Positions 22,564-32,434 are shown, counted from the first letter of the stretch. The stretch is DNA of 64,000 bases from Enterococcus malodoratus ATCC 43197 (GCF_000407185.1 NZ_KE136481.1:1155636-1219635); one strand, 5' to 3'. Notes: generated by a model not told the origin, from the letters alone. A program made the numbers and translations.

Positions 22564-23205
22564 ATGCTGCAAAATTATCGAACCATCAAAGAAGACTATC
22601 AACATGAAATCGAGATCAAAAAATCACGTTTCATTTGTTTTTTAAAACGAATCGAATCGGAAGAAGAGGCGAAAAGCTTCATTCAGCAGCTTAAAAAAGA
22701 ACATTGGAAAGCCAATCATAATTGCAGCGCCTTCGTTCTAGGCGACCGCAACGAGATTCAACGCTCCTCAGATGATGGTGAGCCCAGCGGTACAGCCGGC
22801 GTTCCCATGCTGGAGGTATTGAAAAAAAATGAGCTGATCAATGTTTGTGCTGTCGTTACCCGCTACTTTGGCGGAACGAAACTCGGTGCTGGCGGATTGA
22901 TCCGGGCTTACTCTGGTTCTGTAGCTCAAGCGGTCGCCGCTGTCGGTATCGTTGAAGGCCGGCTGCAGCAAGAAGTTTTCGTCCGCATGGATTATCCCAA
23001 TTGGGGAAAAATGGAAAACTTCATTACTACCGAAAATCTAGCTTTCAAAGATACTCAATTTACCGATCAGGTCGTTGTGACCTGCATGGTTGATGAAGAC
23101 CAGCTGGATACCTTCGAAGCGCAAGTTACCGATTTATTAAATGGGCAAGCCAGCTTCACTACTGGCGAAGTTGCCTATCATGAACAACTGATCCAAGAAG
23201 GCTGA
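22564..23205 (+). CDS. YigZ family protein (IMPACT fold)
   Basis: This 213-residue protein has the N-terminal UPF0029/IMPACT domain with the signature SSDDGEPSGTAG (about 73-84). It also has VVTRYFGGTKLGAGGLIRAY and a C-terminal DUF1949 ferredoxin-like domain. The biochemical role is unclear; homologues bind nucleic acids or act near ribosomes. Placement next to and divergent from comFA is conserved in Lactobacillales. A -10 TATACT (about 22530) precedes it. Confidence 0.93.
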   Translation: MLQNYRTIKEDYQHEIEIKKSRFICFLKRIESEEEAKSFIQQLKKEHWKANHNCSAFVLGDRNEIQRSSDDGEPSGTAGVPMLEVLKKNELINVCAVVTRYFGGTKLGAGGLIRAYSGSVAQAVAAVGIVEGRLQQEVFVRMDYPNWGKMENFITTENLAFKDTQFTDQVVVTCMVDEDQLDTFEAQVTDLLNGQASFTTGEVAYHEQLIQEG

Positions 23206-23214
23206 CTTCTTGGA

Positions 23215-23919
23215 TTATTTTTCTAAATAAAATTCAAAGCGGCTGCCGACATATTGAGTCCGCACATATTCAAATGGGCGTTCATCCGCTAAATATGAGA
23301 TTTGGCGCAAACGTAAAATTGCATCGCCGCGTTTCACCGCTAAATAATCAGCGATTTGTTCGGAAGCTAAAATCGCCGATACTGTTTGATTGGCACGACC
23401 GATTTCAAAGCCTTTTTCTTGCAGGCTGTGGTAAAAAGAATCAGTGATTTCTACCTTGCTGAAACCTTCGACTAATTTTGCTGGAATACTTGCGACTTCA
23501 AAACAAATCGGCACCTCATCCGCATAACGAATCCGCTCCATCCGCAAGACCTGCTCGCCTTTTTCCAAGCCCAATTTTTCCGCTTCACTAGAACTTGCCC
23601 GTGAATGGAAGAAAGAAATTGTTTTGCTTGAAGGCACCTTGCCCAACGACTCCATAATATCGGTAAAGCTTGTGGTACCGCTCATTTTTTCTTGTACTTT
23701 TTTACTTGCTACATACGTTCCTGAACCGATCTTTCGTTCCAAGATCCCTTCATCTGACAATGTTTGGATCGCTTGACGCAGAGTCATTCGGCTGACATTA
23801 AATCTCAGCGATAGCTCTCGCTCAGAAGGCAGGCGCGCCCCGACCTTCCATACACCGTTTTCAATTTCATGTTTTAACTGATCATGTATTTGAATATAAA
23901 CTGGCACTTGATTCGCCAC
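23215..23919 (-). CDS. GntR/HutC family regulator with UTRA domain
   Basis: This 234-residue protein has an N-terminal winged helix (RLPSERELSLRFNVSRMTLR followed by QAIQTLSDEG, about 8-70). A UTRA effector domain binds small molecules (about 90-234, ERIRYADEVPICFEVASIPA). Regulators of this branch sense sugar phosphates such as GlcNAc-6-P or trehalose-6-P. The palindrome GGTATATACC in its own promoter resembles NagR-type sites and points to autoregulation. No target operon is next to it, so the ligand is open. Confidence 0.88.
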   Translation of the reverse strand: MANQVPVYIQIHDQLKHEIENGVWKVGARLPSERELSLRFNVSRMTLRQAIQTLSDEGILERKIGSGTYVASKKVQEKMSGTTSFTDIMESLGKVPSSKTISFFHSRASSSEAEKLGLEKGEQVLRMERIRYADEVPICFEVASIPAKLVEGFSKVEITDSFYHSLQEKGFEIGRANQTVSAILASEQIADYLAVKRGDAILRLRQISYLADERPFEYVRTQYVGSRFEFYLEK

Positions 23920-23950
23920 GTTCCGTCACCCCGTTCAATTTTCTACCCTT

Positions 23951-23979
23951 ATTATAACTGGTATATACCTAATGTACAA
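23951..23979 (-). promoter_or_regulatory. Promoter and operator of the GntR-family gene
   Basis: Minus-strand TTGTAC (23974-23979) and TATAAT (23951-23956) are 17 bp apart. The perfect 10-bp palindrome GGTATATACC (23960-23969) is inside the spacer. Two ACATACCATTC copies (about 24058-24068 and 24169-24179) carry related half-sites. Confidence 0.75.
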
Positions 23980-24278
23980 CAATAATCCTTTGTTGCCCCT
24001 CATTCGAACCGCCCTTTTAATGAAGATTACGCTAAACTATCACGTATTTTTCCTGATACATACCATTCTGCAGACATCTTGAAAATGGCCGCAAGAATAG
24101 ATAAACTGACTACTTACATACAAGTTAGAAATCTGGTTCAAATAATGGCAGAATCAAATTTTTTTACACATACCATTCCTTTACTTTTTCAAATAAATCA
24201 CGTTTTTTTCCACCAAGCACTCACAAAAACCGGACAAAAGAAAAGAGCAGACCGGTTTTAATTGGTCTACTCTTCCGC
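23980..24278. other. Intergenic region with terminator hairpin
   Basis: No credible gene is present. At 24243-24274 AAGAGCAGACC pairs with GGTCTACTCTT (one mismatch) just beyond the activase stop and serves as the terminator of that gene. Confidence 0.65.
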
Positions 24279-27200
24279 TTAATTTTTCACTTCTTCTTTT
24301 AACTGTTTGTTGGCTGTTGCCATCATCAGACGAATTCGATTCAATTGGTTAACGATCGAAACACCTGGATCATAATCAATCGCGGCGATATTTGATTTTG
24401 GATATTGATGGCGCAGCTCTTTGATCACACCTTTACCAACCACATGGTTTGGCAAACAACCAAATGGCTGCATGCAGACGATGTTATTGACACCGGTCTT
24501 CAATAGATCGATCATTTCACCAGTCAAGAACCAGCCCTCACCGGTATGATTCCCGATAGAAAGAATCTTGCCCGCATCTTCAGCCAACTGATAGATCGAA
24601 TGAATACCAGTGAAACGTTCAGAAGCTCGCAACGCTTTATCCATTGGTTTTTCCACGACTTCAATCAATTTGATCGCCATTTCCGCGATAGTCTTATTCT
24701 TCTTCGGCATGCCCATGTTGTCATATTTCCAAATCTGGTTGTACAAGGAATAGTTCATGAAGCCGATCAAGTCCGGCACAACCGCTTCAGCACCTTCAGA
24801 TTCCAGCAGACGAACAATATCGTTATTGGCGGTTGGAGAATACTTCACTAAGATTTCGCCTACGACACCGACTTTTGGTTTGACCTCATTTGAGATCGGT
24901 ACGGTATCAAAGTCCTTAACGATTTTCTTCATGTTTCGATTAAAGATCGTCAGCGAGCCATTGCGAACATTGCTCTCCACCTTTTTCAACCATTCTTCAT
25001 GTAAAGCATCGATCTGGCCTTTTTCCAATTCGTACGGACGTGTCCGATAAACCATTCGTTCGAAAAGATCGCCGTAAAGAATGGCGACAACAATTCGTTT
25101 CAGCATCGGCAAGGTATATTTGAAGCCTGGGTTGCTTTCTACCCCTTTATTTCCAAGTGAAACAGAAACAACAGGAACTTGCGGGAACCCGGCATCGTTC
25201 AAGGCTTTGCGCAACAAAGGAATATAGTTGGTCGCACGACAGCCGCCGCCGGTCTGACTCATCATTACACTTGTATTGTTTAAGTCATAGTCGCCGCTTT
25301 GCAGAGCCTCGACTAATTGACCAATCGAAATAATCGCAGGGTAGCAAGAATCATTGTTGACGAATTTCAAACCAACATTGATCGCCTCGCGGTCCATGGC
25401 TGGTAAACAAACCACGTTGTAGCCAGAAGCTTCCAAAGCGATATCAAACAAACCAGATTGATGGATCGGACTAAGCATTGGTAACAGCAACGTGTGCTTT
25501 TTACGCATTTCTTTAGTGAAGACGATTTTTTCTGGTTCTTCAAAACGTCTAACGGGTTCAAAGTTTGATTTTTCCCGTTCATTGACGGCCGCTTTTAATG
25601 ACCGCAATCGAATTCGGATAGCGCCTAAATTCGAGCCTTCATCAATTTTCAAGACCGTATAGATTTTGCCATATTGCTCCATGATTTCTTCAACTTGATC
25701 GGTAGTTACCGCATCAAGGCCGCAGCCAAATGAGTTCAATTGAACAAGCTCAAGATTTTTCGATTTTGCCACGACACGTGCTGCCGCATACAAACGAGAA
25801 TGGTAGACCCATTGGTTAACTACCCGCAGGTTACCCACATCGCTTAAATGAGAAACACTGTCTTCCGTTAATACATGGAAGCCTTCTTGGGTAATAACCT
25901 CAGCGATTCCGTGATTGATTTCAGGGTCCAAATGATAAGGACGGCCAGAAAGAACTACTCCTCGTTCGCCCTTTTGGTTGAGCATTAATAACGTCTCTTC
26001 CCCTTTTTGACGAATATCATCTTTAAAGGTTTCCAATTCTTCATACGCATGGTGCAGCGCATTATTAATTTCTTCTTGGGTAATGCCCAAATCCTCGAAG
26101 CAGCGTCCTAAAACTTTTGCGACAGAGGCTTCATTGGCCAAGTTTAGATAAGGATTGCGATAGTCAACTTTCCCGTCACGAATGTCATCGACATTGTTGC
26201 GGATTACGTCAGGATAGCTTTGAACGATTGGACAGTTGAAGTGATTGTCCGCCTCTTTTGATTCTTCCCGTTCAAAAACGACCCCTGGATAAAAGATCAT
26301 CGGCACACCGCCATCGATCAAGGCTTGGATATGGCCGTGAACAATTTTGGCAGGATAACAAGCCGTATCACTTGGGATTGTTTCCATCCCTTGTTCATAC
26401 AATTCCTTGTTTGAGCGCGGTGATAATTTCACGCGAAAGCCTAAATCACTGAAAAAGGTATGCCACAATGGATAGTTTTCATACATGTTCAAGACCCGTG
26501 GAATACCGATCTCACCGCGAACGGCTTCTTTTTTACGTAATGGGCGATATTTGAACAAGCGGCGGTATTTGTAATCCACCAGATTGACTTTTTTATCTTC
26601 CCGCTTCACTTTGATTCGAGCGCCGCGTTCACAACGATTGCCTGTGATGAATTGACGACCATCTGAGAATAGGGTCACTGTCAGCATACAGTTGTTTTCA
26701 CATAAGCCGCAGTGAGTAAATTCTTTTTCAGCGGTAAACGCATCGATTTCAGCTAACGAAAGTGTTTCGGTCCGTTCACCCACTTCATAATTTTCCAAAG
26801 CGATCAACGCCGCTCCGAAAGCGCCCATCAGACCCGCGATCGATGGACGAACCACTTCGCGTCCCGCCACCAGCTCGAAAGCCCGCAAAACAGCTTCGTT
26901 ATAGAACGTGCCGCCCTGACAGACGATTTTTTCGCCAAGCTCTTCTGGCCGTCGAACTTTGATGACTTTATAAATCGCATTCTTAATAACTGAATAAGAA
27001 AGTCCTGCAGAGATATCTCCGACAGAAGCACCTTCTTTTTGCACCTGCTTCACTTTTGAATTCATAAAGACGGTACAACGTGAACCTAAATCGACAGGTC
27101 CTTTAGATTTCAAGGCAGCTTGCGCAAAATCCTCTACTTTATAATTCAACGATTTCGCGAAGGTTTCGATAAATGAACCGCAGCCTGAAGAACAGGCTTC

Positions 27201-28520
27201 ATTCAATTGGATCGAAGACAGAGCACCGTCTTTGATCGTCATGGCTTTCATATCTTGTCCGCCGATATCCAGAATGAAATCTACGCCCGGTTGAAAATGG
27301 TTCGCCGCTTTATAGTGAGCCATCGTTTCCACTTCACCAATATCAACCTTCAACGCATTTTTGATTAATTGTTCGCCATAACCGGTCACGGCCGCTTTAC
27401 CGATAAACACGTTTTCCGGTAATTGTTTATAAAGATCTTTTAACACAGTCATCGTTGTTTCCAACGGCTGTCCTTGATTATTGCCATAAAAAGAATACAT
27501 CAAATTGCCGCTGTCATCGATCAACGCAACCTTCGTTGTAGTCGATCCAGCATCAATTCCTAAAAAGGCTACGCCATCATGGTCGGATAGACTCTTTTCA
27601 CTAGCTTGTGCCTGTCCATGGCGCATCCGAAATTCGGCCAAGTCCGCCTCGTCTTTAAACAACGGTTCTAACGTATCAGAAGGCGATAGATGCCCCTCTT
27701 CTGCCGTCGTTAAACGATGCAGCAATTCTTCTAAGGAAGAGGCATCTGCTTCTTCTGAATAAAAAGCCGCTCCCATCGCTACAAAGAGCTGCGGATTTTC
27801 TGGAAAAACAACATTTTCCGGTGTAATGTTCAACGTTTCGATAAAACGCTGGCGCAATTCGGACATAAAGAATAAAGGGCCGCCTAGAAAAGCGATCTTC
27901 CCTTTGATCTTGCGACCCGCTGCTAAACCAGCGATCGTTTGATTGACTACCGCCTGAAAAATACTCGCCGCGATATCTTCTTTTGCCGCGCCTTCATTGA
28001 TCAACGGCTGTACATCTGTTTTCGCGAACACCCCACAACGTGAAGCGATCGGATAAATCGTTTTATAATTTTGGGCTAGTTCATTCACACCATTGGCATC
28101 GGTCTTTAATAAGACAGCCATCTGGTCAATAAACGCTCCCGTTCCACCGGCACAGCTTCCGTTCATTCGCTGCTCTAAAGAACCCTCAAAGAAGGTGATT
28201 TTCGCATCTTCTCCGCCAAGTTCAATTGCAACATCTGTTTCTGGAATAACTTCTTCAACCGTGCGTGTACACGCGATCACCTCTTGAACAAAAGGAATCT
28301 CTAAAACATCTGCCAGGCCCATCCCACCGGAACCTGTGATGCTCATTGTCATTTCTTGATTGCCGATTAATGCTTCAGCCTCGCGCAGCACACGTTCTGT
28401 GGCAGTTTTCACATCAGAAAAATGCCGTTCATACTTCGCAAATAGGCTTTCGTTTTTTTCATTCAAAATGACCAACTTGACGGTTGTAGAGCCAACATCA
28501 ATCCCCGCTCGTAATGTCAT
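24279..28520 (-). CDS. Giant 2-hydroxyacyl-CoA dehydratase activase-like protein
   Basis: This 1413-residue protein is a fusion of two BadF/BcrA-type ASKHA ATPase domains (about 1-265 and 320-580), a DUF2229 region (about 620-900) and a C-terminal HgdB/DUF2229-like part with many conserved Cys. Cluster-ligand motifs are SCAGGTGAF and SRCGVF in domain 1 and [10 protein letters not shown] and SRCTVF in domain 2; LCENNC and NRCERG follow. Activases inject electrons into dehydratases through ATP hydrolysis and a bridging [4Fe-4S] cluster. No separate dehydratase is nearby and the substrate is unknown. A divergent TetR gene is its likely regulator. Confidence 0.88.
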   Translation of the reverse strand: MTLRAGIDVGSTTVKLVILNEKNESLFAKYERHFSDVKTATERVLREAEALIGNQEMTMSITGSGGMGLADVLEIPFVQEVIACTRTVEEVIPETDVAIELGGEDAKITFFEGSLEQRMNGSCAGGTGAFIDQMAVLLKTDANGVNELAQNYKTIYPIASRCGVFAKTDVQPLINEGAAKEDIAASIFQAVVNQTIAGLAAGRKIKGKIAFLGGPLFFMSELRQRFIETLNITPENVVFPENPQLFVAMGAAFYSEEADASSLEELLHRLTTAEEGHLSPSDTLEPLFKDEADLAEFRMRHGQAQASEKSLSDHDGVAFLGIDAGSTTTKVALIDDSGNLMYSFYGNNQGQPLETTMTVLKDLYKQLPENVFIGKAAVTGYGEQLIKNALKVDIGEVETMAHYKAANHFQPGVDFILDIGGQDMKAMTIKDGALSSIQLNEACSSGCGSFIETFAKSLNYKVEDFAQAALKSKGPVDLGSRCTVFMNSKVKQVQKEGASVGDISAGLSYSVIKNAIYKVIKVRRPEELGEKIVCQGGTFYNEAVLRAFELVAGREVVRPSIAGLMGAFGAALIALENYEVGERTETLSLAEIDAFTAEKEFTHCGLCENNCMLTVTLFSDGRQFITGNRCERGARIKVKREDKKVNLVDYKYRRLFKYRPLRKKEAVRGEIGIPRVLNMYENYPLWHTFFSDLGFRVKLSPRSNKELYEQGMETIPSDTACYPAKIVHGHIQALIDGGVPMIFYPGVVFEREESKEADNHFNCPIVQSYPDVIRNNVDDIRDGKVDYRNPYLNLANEASVAKVLGRCFEDLGITQEEINNALHHAYEELETFKDDIRQKGEETLLMLNQKGERGVVLSGRPYHLDPEINHGIAEVITQEGFHVLTEDSVSHLSDVGNLRVVNQWVYHSRLYAAARVVAKSKNLELVQLNSFGCGLDAVTTDQVEEIMEQYGKIYTVLKIDEGSNLGAIRIRLRSLKAAVNEREKSNFEPVRRFEEPEKIVFTKEMRKKHTLLLPMLSPIHQSGLFDIALEASGYNVVCLPAMDREAINVGLKFVNNDSCYPAIISIGQLVEALQSGDYDLNNTSVMMSQTGGGCRATNYIPLLRKALNDAGFPQVPVVSVSLGNKGVESNPGFKYTLPMLKRIVVAILYGDLFERMVYRTRPYELEKGQIDALHEEWLKKVESNVRNGSLTIFNRNMKKIVKDFDTVPISNEVKPKVGVVGEILVKYSPTANNDIVRLLESEGAEAVVPDLIGFMNYSLYNQIWKYDNMGMPKKNKTIAEMAIKLIEVVEKPMDKALRASERFTGIHSIYQLAEDAGKILSIGNHTGEGWFLTGEMIDLLKTGVNNIVCMQPFGCLPNHVVGKGVIKELRHQYPKSNIAAIDYDPGVSIVNQLNRIRLMMATANKQLKEEVKN

Positions 28521-28546
28521 ACTTATTTCCTACCTTCCATTTTTAA

Positions 28547-28585
28547 CAACACATGTTGATTAACTTACAAAGTGTTTGTTATACT
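28547..28585 (+). promoter_or_regulatory. Palindrome and promoter between activase and tetR genes
   Basis: CAACACATGTTG (28547-28558) is a perfect 12-bp palindrome. TTGATT (28556-28561) and TATACT (28580-28585), 18 bp apart, form a plus-strand promoter that overlaps it. The palindrome is a candidate TetR-family operator for both genes. Confidence 0.6.
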
Positions 28586-28698
28586 ACTCACGTATATTCT
28601 AAAAACAATTCGAACGTTATGCAATACTCAAAACCATTTCATTCGTGTGATAAGCAACAATTTATTGGAATATGTTGTGAAAATGAGAGGAAATTCCT

Positions 28699-29307
28699 AT
28701 GGCAAAAAAAATTGACCTGCGGGTTAAGCGAACGAATAAAATGATTATGGAATCTTTTATTCATTTAGTAGAAGTAAAAGGATACGATAATATCACCATA
28801 CAAGAGATCGCTGACGAAGCAATGATTAATCGTGCGACCTTCTATGCCCATTTCAAAGACAAGCAAGATCTTTACGATTGCATTTTCAAACAGGCGATTG
28901 ATGCCTTTGCCTCCGTTCTCGATCCCGACCAGATTGTCCAAGGCAATCGCCTAAAGGTTTGGAAAGTCGAAATGGTATTGAAAAATATTTACGAACAAAT
29001 CCAAGCGAATCGAAAATTCTTTTTAACGATCATGGATGCTTCCGGCAATGAAATTCTGCGAAAAAAGATTGCGGAGATTTTGGATGAGAAATATGCCCAT
29101 ATCTTCAAACGCTTGAAAATCACCGAAAACGATATCGAAGTTCCCTTGGATTTCATTATTGAGTACATGACCTCGATTTTCGTTGGTACCCTGCATTGGT
29201 GGATCACCAGCGATACAGACATGAGTGCCGACAGCCTCTCAAAACTTGTGGTCAAACTAATCGGTAACGGCCACTTAACTATTTTAGGGATTGAAATTGA
29301 TCATTAA
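28699..29307 (+). CDS. TetR/AcrR family regulator
   Basis: This 202-residue protein has the TetR helix-turn-helix at about 10-57 (ITIQEIADEAMINRATFYAH). A helical ligand domain follows, of the TetR_C_8 or DhaS-like type. It is divergent from the activase gene and separated from it by a palindrome and promoter, so it probably controls that gene. A GAGAGGAAAT site precedes the ATG. Confidence 0.9.
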   Translation: MAKKIDLRVKRTNKMIMESFIHLVEVKGYDNITIQEIADEAMINRATFYAHFKDKQDLYDCIFKQAIDAFASVLDPDQIVQGNRLKVWKVEMVLKNIYEQIQANRKFFLTIMDASGNEILRKKIAEILDEKYAHIFKRLKITENDIEVPLDFIIEYMTSIFVGTLHWWITSDTDMSADSLSKLVVKLIGNGHLTILGIEIDH

Positions 29308-29310
29308 AAA

Positions 29311-29341
29311 AAAAGCGCCCAGATTTTCTGAGCGCTTTTCT
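29311..29341 (+). terminator. Terminator after the tetR-like gene
   Basis: AAAAGCGCCCAGA pairs with CTGAGCGCTTTT (one mismatch), a symmetric stem that can also stop the minus-strand gene ending at 29341. Confidence 0.75.
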
Positions 29342-29511
29342 TAATGATTTTTTGCTTTCCATTTAATGGTGTGACGAGTTGGACGAACATTCCGTACACG
29401 CGGCGCTTGTCCTTTTTCTTTCGTTACCTCGATTGAATTGTCCTTAATCGTGGTATAAATTTTAGCCACCGTATCGGTCAGCATTTCTTTGACTTCCTCA
29501 ACTTTACTCAT
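29341..29511 (-). CDS. Hypothetical small basic protein (56 residues)
   Basis: The open frame from the ATG at 29511 encodes MSKVEEVKEMLTDTVAKIYT and a basic tail (RVRNVRPTRHTIKWKAKNH). The ribosome site AAGGGAG lies 9 bp upstream. It stops on the shared terminator hairpin. The gene is real-looking but not recognised; a nucleic-acid contact is suggested only by charge. Confidence 0.6.
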   Translation of the reverse strand: MSKVEEVKEMLTDTVAKIYTTIKDNSIEVTKEKGQAPRVRNVRPTRHTIKWKAKNH

Positions 29512-29819
29512 GATCTTAGACTCCCTTCTGATTTCATTTATCGCTGCACCTTGCTAAGCAGTCTGGCCTTCAACCTTTCAAAAAATTAGCCCCGGCACAA
29601 ACATTTGCATTAGCAAAATACATCATTCACATCTTCCTCTTAAATGTAGCCTAAATTTTAAATGGCTTCAAGTGAGAGACCCTTGATTCGACCAATTTTT
29701 GCAGTAAGCTTGATTTGACAAGACTCTACGCAAAGTAGAGTCGCTTTTTCACTGGATTTCCTATTCATCTTACTGCGAATCCGCTATGCTTAAAGTATCA
29801 ATAAGAAAGAGGAAATCAA
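29512..29819. other. Intergenic region with perfect hairpin
   Basis: GACTCTAC (29722-29729) and GTAGAGTC (29735-29742) form a perfect 8-bp hairpin with loop GCAAA and a T run on the plus strand. It sits about 78 bp upstream of the XRE gene. It may be a terminator or an attenuator of that gene. No other element is recognised. Confidence 0.5.
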
Positions 29820-30695
29820 ATGAATAATTTTTTAGGGGTACAATTAAGAAACTATCGGCAGCGTAATGAACTGACACAAAAACAACTGGCAAATATTTTA
29901 TATGTATCGGATCGCACCGTTTCAAAATGGGAGCGCGGGGCTGGGTACCCTGATATCGATACATTAAAAAAAATTGCGCAATTGCTGGATATTTCTTTAG
30001 ACAATTTATTAAATGAACGCGAGCCGGAATTATATTTTGAATACCGTTCGGCGACACTTTTATTCAACCTGCCGCTGCTGCATATTATTATTCCGAATCT
30101 CTCGGAACTCTTATGGCACAATCGACAATTCGCACTCAGTACATTACGCCATAAGCAGCAGCTGATTCCGACAGCACACGGTTTTTTCAGTATCGGCTTT
30201 TTCTCCTCAGGAATTTTTGCTTTAGGCGTTTTTGCTAAAGGCTTTCTTTCGGTGGGCTTCTTTTCTTTAGGAATCCTTTCCGCAGGATTTTTATCTTTGG
30301 GGATTTTTTCAGCGGGGAATGTAGCCTTGGGAACGATTGGTCTTGGAAACCTCGCCATCGGATTGTTTGCTTTAGGCAATTTGGTGGTCGGCTTCTTCAG
30401 TTTAGGCAACTTTGCCTTAGGTTATCTCGCTATTGGGAATAAAGCTTTTGGACCTCACGCCAGTATTTTACCTGAACACAGCAATCTTCCGGAGATCACT
30501 CGCGCGTTGAGTGACCTACAGCAGGAAGTTCCGACCATTATTCGGCAACTGATTGTCGAACCAATCTTATCAGTCACTGCTGCACCAATTTTCCCTTATG
30601 CCTTGATCTCCTTCATTCTTTTCCTAGTATTCGTCTTTTGCGCAGCCGGTTTTTACGGGGCGCTCAAACTACGCAGCCGATTAATTAATCACTAA
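29820..30695 (+). CDS. XRE regulator with glycine-periodic repeat and membrane anchor
   Basis: This 291-residue protein has a standard XRE helix-turn-helix (about 6-62, LTQKQLANILYVSDRTVSKW). Residues 121-211 are an uninterrupted repeat of five residues ending in Gly, such as FFSLG, ILSAG, NLAIG; there are 19 evenly spaced glycines. A helical linker and a C-terminal transmembrane helix (about 258-285) follow. This looks like a hydrophobic solenoid or membrane-embedded stack tied to a DNA-binding head. I recall similar short repeats in Firmicutes proteins of unknown role. A membrane-tethered transcription factor is inferred. Confidence 0.8.
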   Translation: MNNFLGVQLRNYRQRNELTQKQLANILYVSDRTVSKWERGAGYPDIDTLKKIAQLLDISLDNLLNEREPELYFEYRSATLLFNLPLLHIIIPNLSELLWHNRQFALSTLRHKQQLIPTAHGFFSIGFFSSGIFALGVFAKGFLSVGFFSLGILSAGFLSLGIFSAGNVALGTIGLGNLAIGLFALGNLVVGFFSLGNFALGYLAIGNKAFGPHASILPEHSNLPEITRALSDLQQEVPTIIRQLIVEPILSVTAAPIFPYALISFILFLVFVFCAAGFYGALKLRSRLINH

Positions 30696-30730
30696 AAAAA
30701 GCGTCCGCGATTTCGTCACGGGCGCTTTTT
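30696..30730 (+). terminator. Terminator after the XRE-repeat gene
   Basis: AAAAAGCGTCCGCGA pairs with TCACGGGCGCTTTTT (two wobbles or mismatches) around TTTCG, directly after the stop. Confidence 0.75.
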
Positions 30731-30909
30731 CAATAGGGGAGCGAACATCTCTGAACGCCAGGGTAAAATAAACCTGCGAATGATACCTGCAAAGGCCATG
30801 ACAAATAGCCCTCTGCTTAATCGGGATCATTGCGCGGTATATTCTTATTATCAGTGACAGAGAAGTCTCATACCAACGTTGGATTTTCTGATGAGACGAA
30901 CACCGTCGC

Positions 30910-31596
30910 TTATTCTCGTTTTCGGATTCGATCTAATAATCGCGTTCGTTTTTTCTTCGGCTTTTCTGGCGGTGACTTGGTATTCACCGGCAACTCAGGC
31001 GGCAATCCTGATTCCGCGACTGATTCAGTTACAATCAGTCTGGCCGGAATGGATTTATCATCGACCTCTACATTTATCAGCTTCGCCTTCGCTGGCATAC
31101 AAGCCACTACCAGCCCAAAAGCTTGACTTTCGTTCATTTTCCATGGATCGATCCCTCTAGGCAGTTCGATCGTCTGGATCAGTCTATCAGGTTCTATTCT
31201 TTCCTCTGTGATGCGCAAATCTTGCGGGATACGCAGAGTCGCTAAATCAACCACTGCTTTTACAGACTCTGGTTCTAGTACTGGTACTTCTTTTACTGCT
31301 GCTGGTTCTACGACCGAGTGGCTTGCTGCTTCCATTAATTGGGATAATGGATCTTTCCCACGTTTCTTTTTCTTCTTGCTGTCATCGAAAATTGTTGTCA
31401 CCTTTTTCTCGATCACGGTTGCGTGCAGCACCTTTTTAAATAGACCAGTGCCTTCCTTTTCAAACAAATTCAATTTCGTTAACTTCTCTAATGATGATTT
31501 GATCTCTTCTGCCGTTTTTGTCGGATCAAAATCGCTTAACCGCAAATGATGGTGTTTTCCATTGCTTTTCTCAAATTCCGCATCTAATGTGAACAT
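30910..31596 (-). CDS. Hypothetical protein with DUF2922-like N-terminus
   Basis: This 228-residue protein starts MFTLDAEFEKSNGKHHHLRL and then has LSDFDPTKTAEEIKSSLEKL. This resembles the DUF2922 beta/alpha unit, followed by HATVIEKKVTTIFDD. A Lys-rich linker and a basic C-terminal tail (KPKKKRTRLLDRIRKRE) come after. I chose the ATG at 31596 with GGAAGGAAAGAG upstream. It is downstream of a 127-residue gene in an operon headed by a Fur-box-like promoter. The function is unknown. Confidence 0.65.
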   Translation of the reverse strand: MFTLDAEFEKSNGKHHHLRLSDFDPTKTAEEIKSSLEKLTKLNLFEKEGTGLFKKVLHATVIEKKVTTIFDDSKKKKKRGKDPLSQLMEAASHSVVEPAAVKEVPVLEPESVKAVVDLATLRIPQDLRITEERIEPDRLIQTIELPRGIDPWKMNESQAFGLVVACMPAKAKLINVEVDDKSIPARLIVTESVAESGLPPELPVNTKSPPEKPKKKRTRLLDRIRKRE

Positions 31597-31644
31597 GCTC
31601 TCTCTTCCTTTCCTCTGCATTTTTTAACTCGTCATCATTCTTCG

Positions 31645-32028
31645 TCATGATCCAGCCAATCTGGCTAAAGGTGCTTTAATGTATTGCGTATATAATTGCT
31701 CAAGCTTCTCAGCGATAAAGGTTTTAGCAGGAAATAGTTTGACTAATAACAAACGCCATTCCTTTTTATCAAAGTATTCTGCGAAATAAACATAATAACG
31801 GCGCAGCGCGGCTGTCGAACGAGTCCGTGTAAAAATTCTTTTGACCAGTTGACTCAACATAAATGAAAAGTCTAGATCACACAGTTCATCACGCACTTGG
31901 AGCGTAATCAGCAGTTCGATTGTGCCCTCGCCATCATTGGTTTGTTGATAGTATTTATTGATTCTTTTTTCAAGACTTCGACGCTTTAAAGTGAAAATCT
32001 GCCGTTTGCTTAGGCCATATTCTTCCAT
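31645..32028 (-). CDS. Hypothetical protein, first gene of a Fur-box operon
   Basis: This 127-residue basic, helical protein starts MEEYGLSKRQIFTLKRRSLE and includes FMLSQLVKRIFTRTRSTAAL. The pattern of Arg/Lys helices faintly recalls region 2 of small sigma factors, but I cannot support that. AGGAGGGAGG precedes the ATG. It is cotranscribed with the DUF2922-like gene, 48 bp downstream. Confidence 0.6.
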   Translation of the reverse strand: MEEYGLSKRQIFTLKRRSLEKRINKYYQQTNDGEGTIELLITLQVRDELCDLDFSFMLSQLVKRIFTRTRSTAALRRYYVYFAEYFDKKEWRLLLVKLFPAKTFIAEKLEQLYTQYIKAPLARLAGS

Positions 32029-32059
32029 CTCACTGCCTCCCTCCTAATTAATAATTTTC

Positions 32060-32321
32060 TTTGTTGATAGATGTTTTCATCTACAAAACTAAAATACCTC
32101 TTTTTGCCGGGAATTACCCTCCGCTTTTTTTATAATATTTTAAAGATAATGATTATCAAACACTCTTTCTGATCACAGCAACGAAAAGTCGGGCAATAAA
32201 TAATGAAATCGTTTTCTATTTTTTAGTCAATTATCCTAAAAACAGAAAGAAGAAATCCTTTTTTTTTGACCACTTTCTTGATTGTTCGTTCTAAGTCCGG
32301 CTTATTCCCGCTTTCAAAACA
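32060..32321. other. Intergenic region upstream of the Fur-box operon
   Basis: It holds the Fur-box-like promoter at 32132-32159 and, further right, an A+T-rich stretch with no gene. Confidence 0.5.
32132..32159 (-). promoter_or_regulatory. Promoter overlapped by a Fur-box-like palindrome
   Basis: Minus-strand TTGATA (32154-32159) and TATTAT (32132-32137) are 16 bp apart. GATAATGATTATC (32145-32157) matches the centre of the classic Fur consensus exactly and covers the -35. Iron or metal repression of the two downstream genes is inferred. Confidence 0.6.
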
Positions 32322-32353
32322 CAAAAAAAGTGAGCTGCTTATGCAACTCACTT
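32322..32353 (-). terminator. Terminator of the tRNA operon
   Basis: Minus-strand AAGTGAG pairs with CTCACTT, with inner TGC/GCA, and is followed by a long T run. It lies 6 bp after tRNA-Gln. Confidence 0.75.
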
Positions 32354-32358
32354 AACAA

Positions 32359-32430
32359 CTGGGGTAGCTGGATTCGAACCAACGCATGAGGGAGTCAAAG
32401 TCCCTTGCCTTACCGCTTGGCTATACCCCA
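32359..32430 (-). tRNA. tRNA-Gln (anticodon TTG)
   Basis: The 72-nt cloverleaf has acceptor TGGGGTA/TACCCCA, anticodon loop CTTTGAC (TTG) and T-arm GGTTCGAATCC. The CCA is not encoded. Confidence 0.95.
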
Positions 32431-32434
32431 AAAA

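Noticed and set aside
24079-24261. 60-codon plus-strand frame between the GntR and activase genes
   Set aside because: No ribosome site and its end lies in the terminator hairpin.
26258-27762. Several 60-85 codon plus-strand frames inside the activase gene
   Set aside because: They are antisense shadows of a well-conserved 1413-codon gene.
29852-30409. 185-codon minus-strand frame antisense to the XRE-repeat gene
   Set aside because: It is a shadow created by the repetitive coding of the glycine-periodic region and is rich in Lys/Pro.
31645-32028. Small sigma-factor call for the 127-residue protein
   Set aside because: Only a general Arg/Lys helical pattern; no region 2 or region 4 motif can be aligned by eye.
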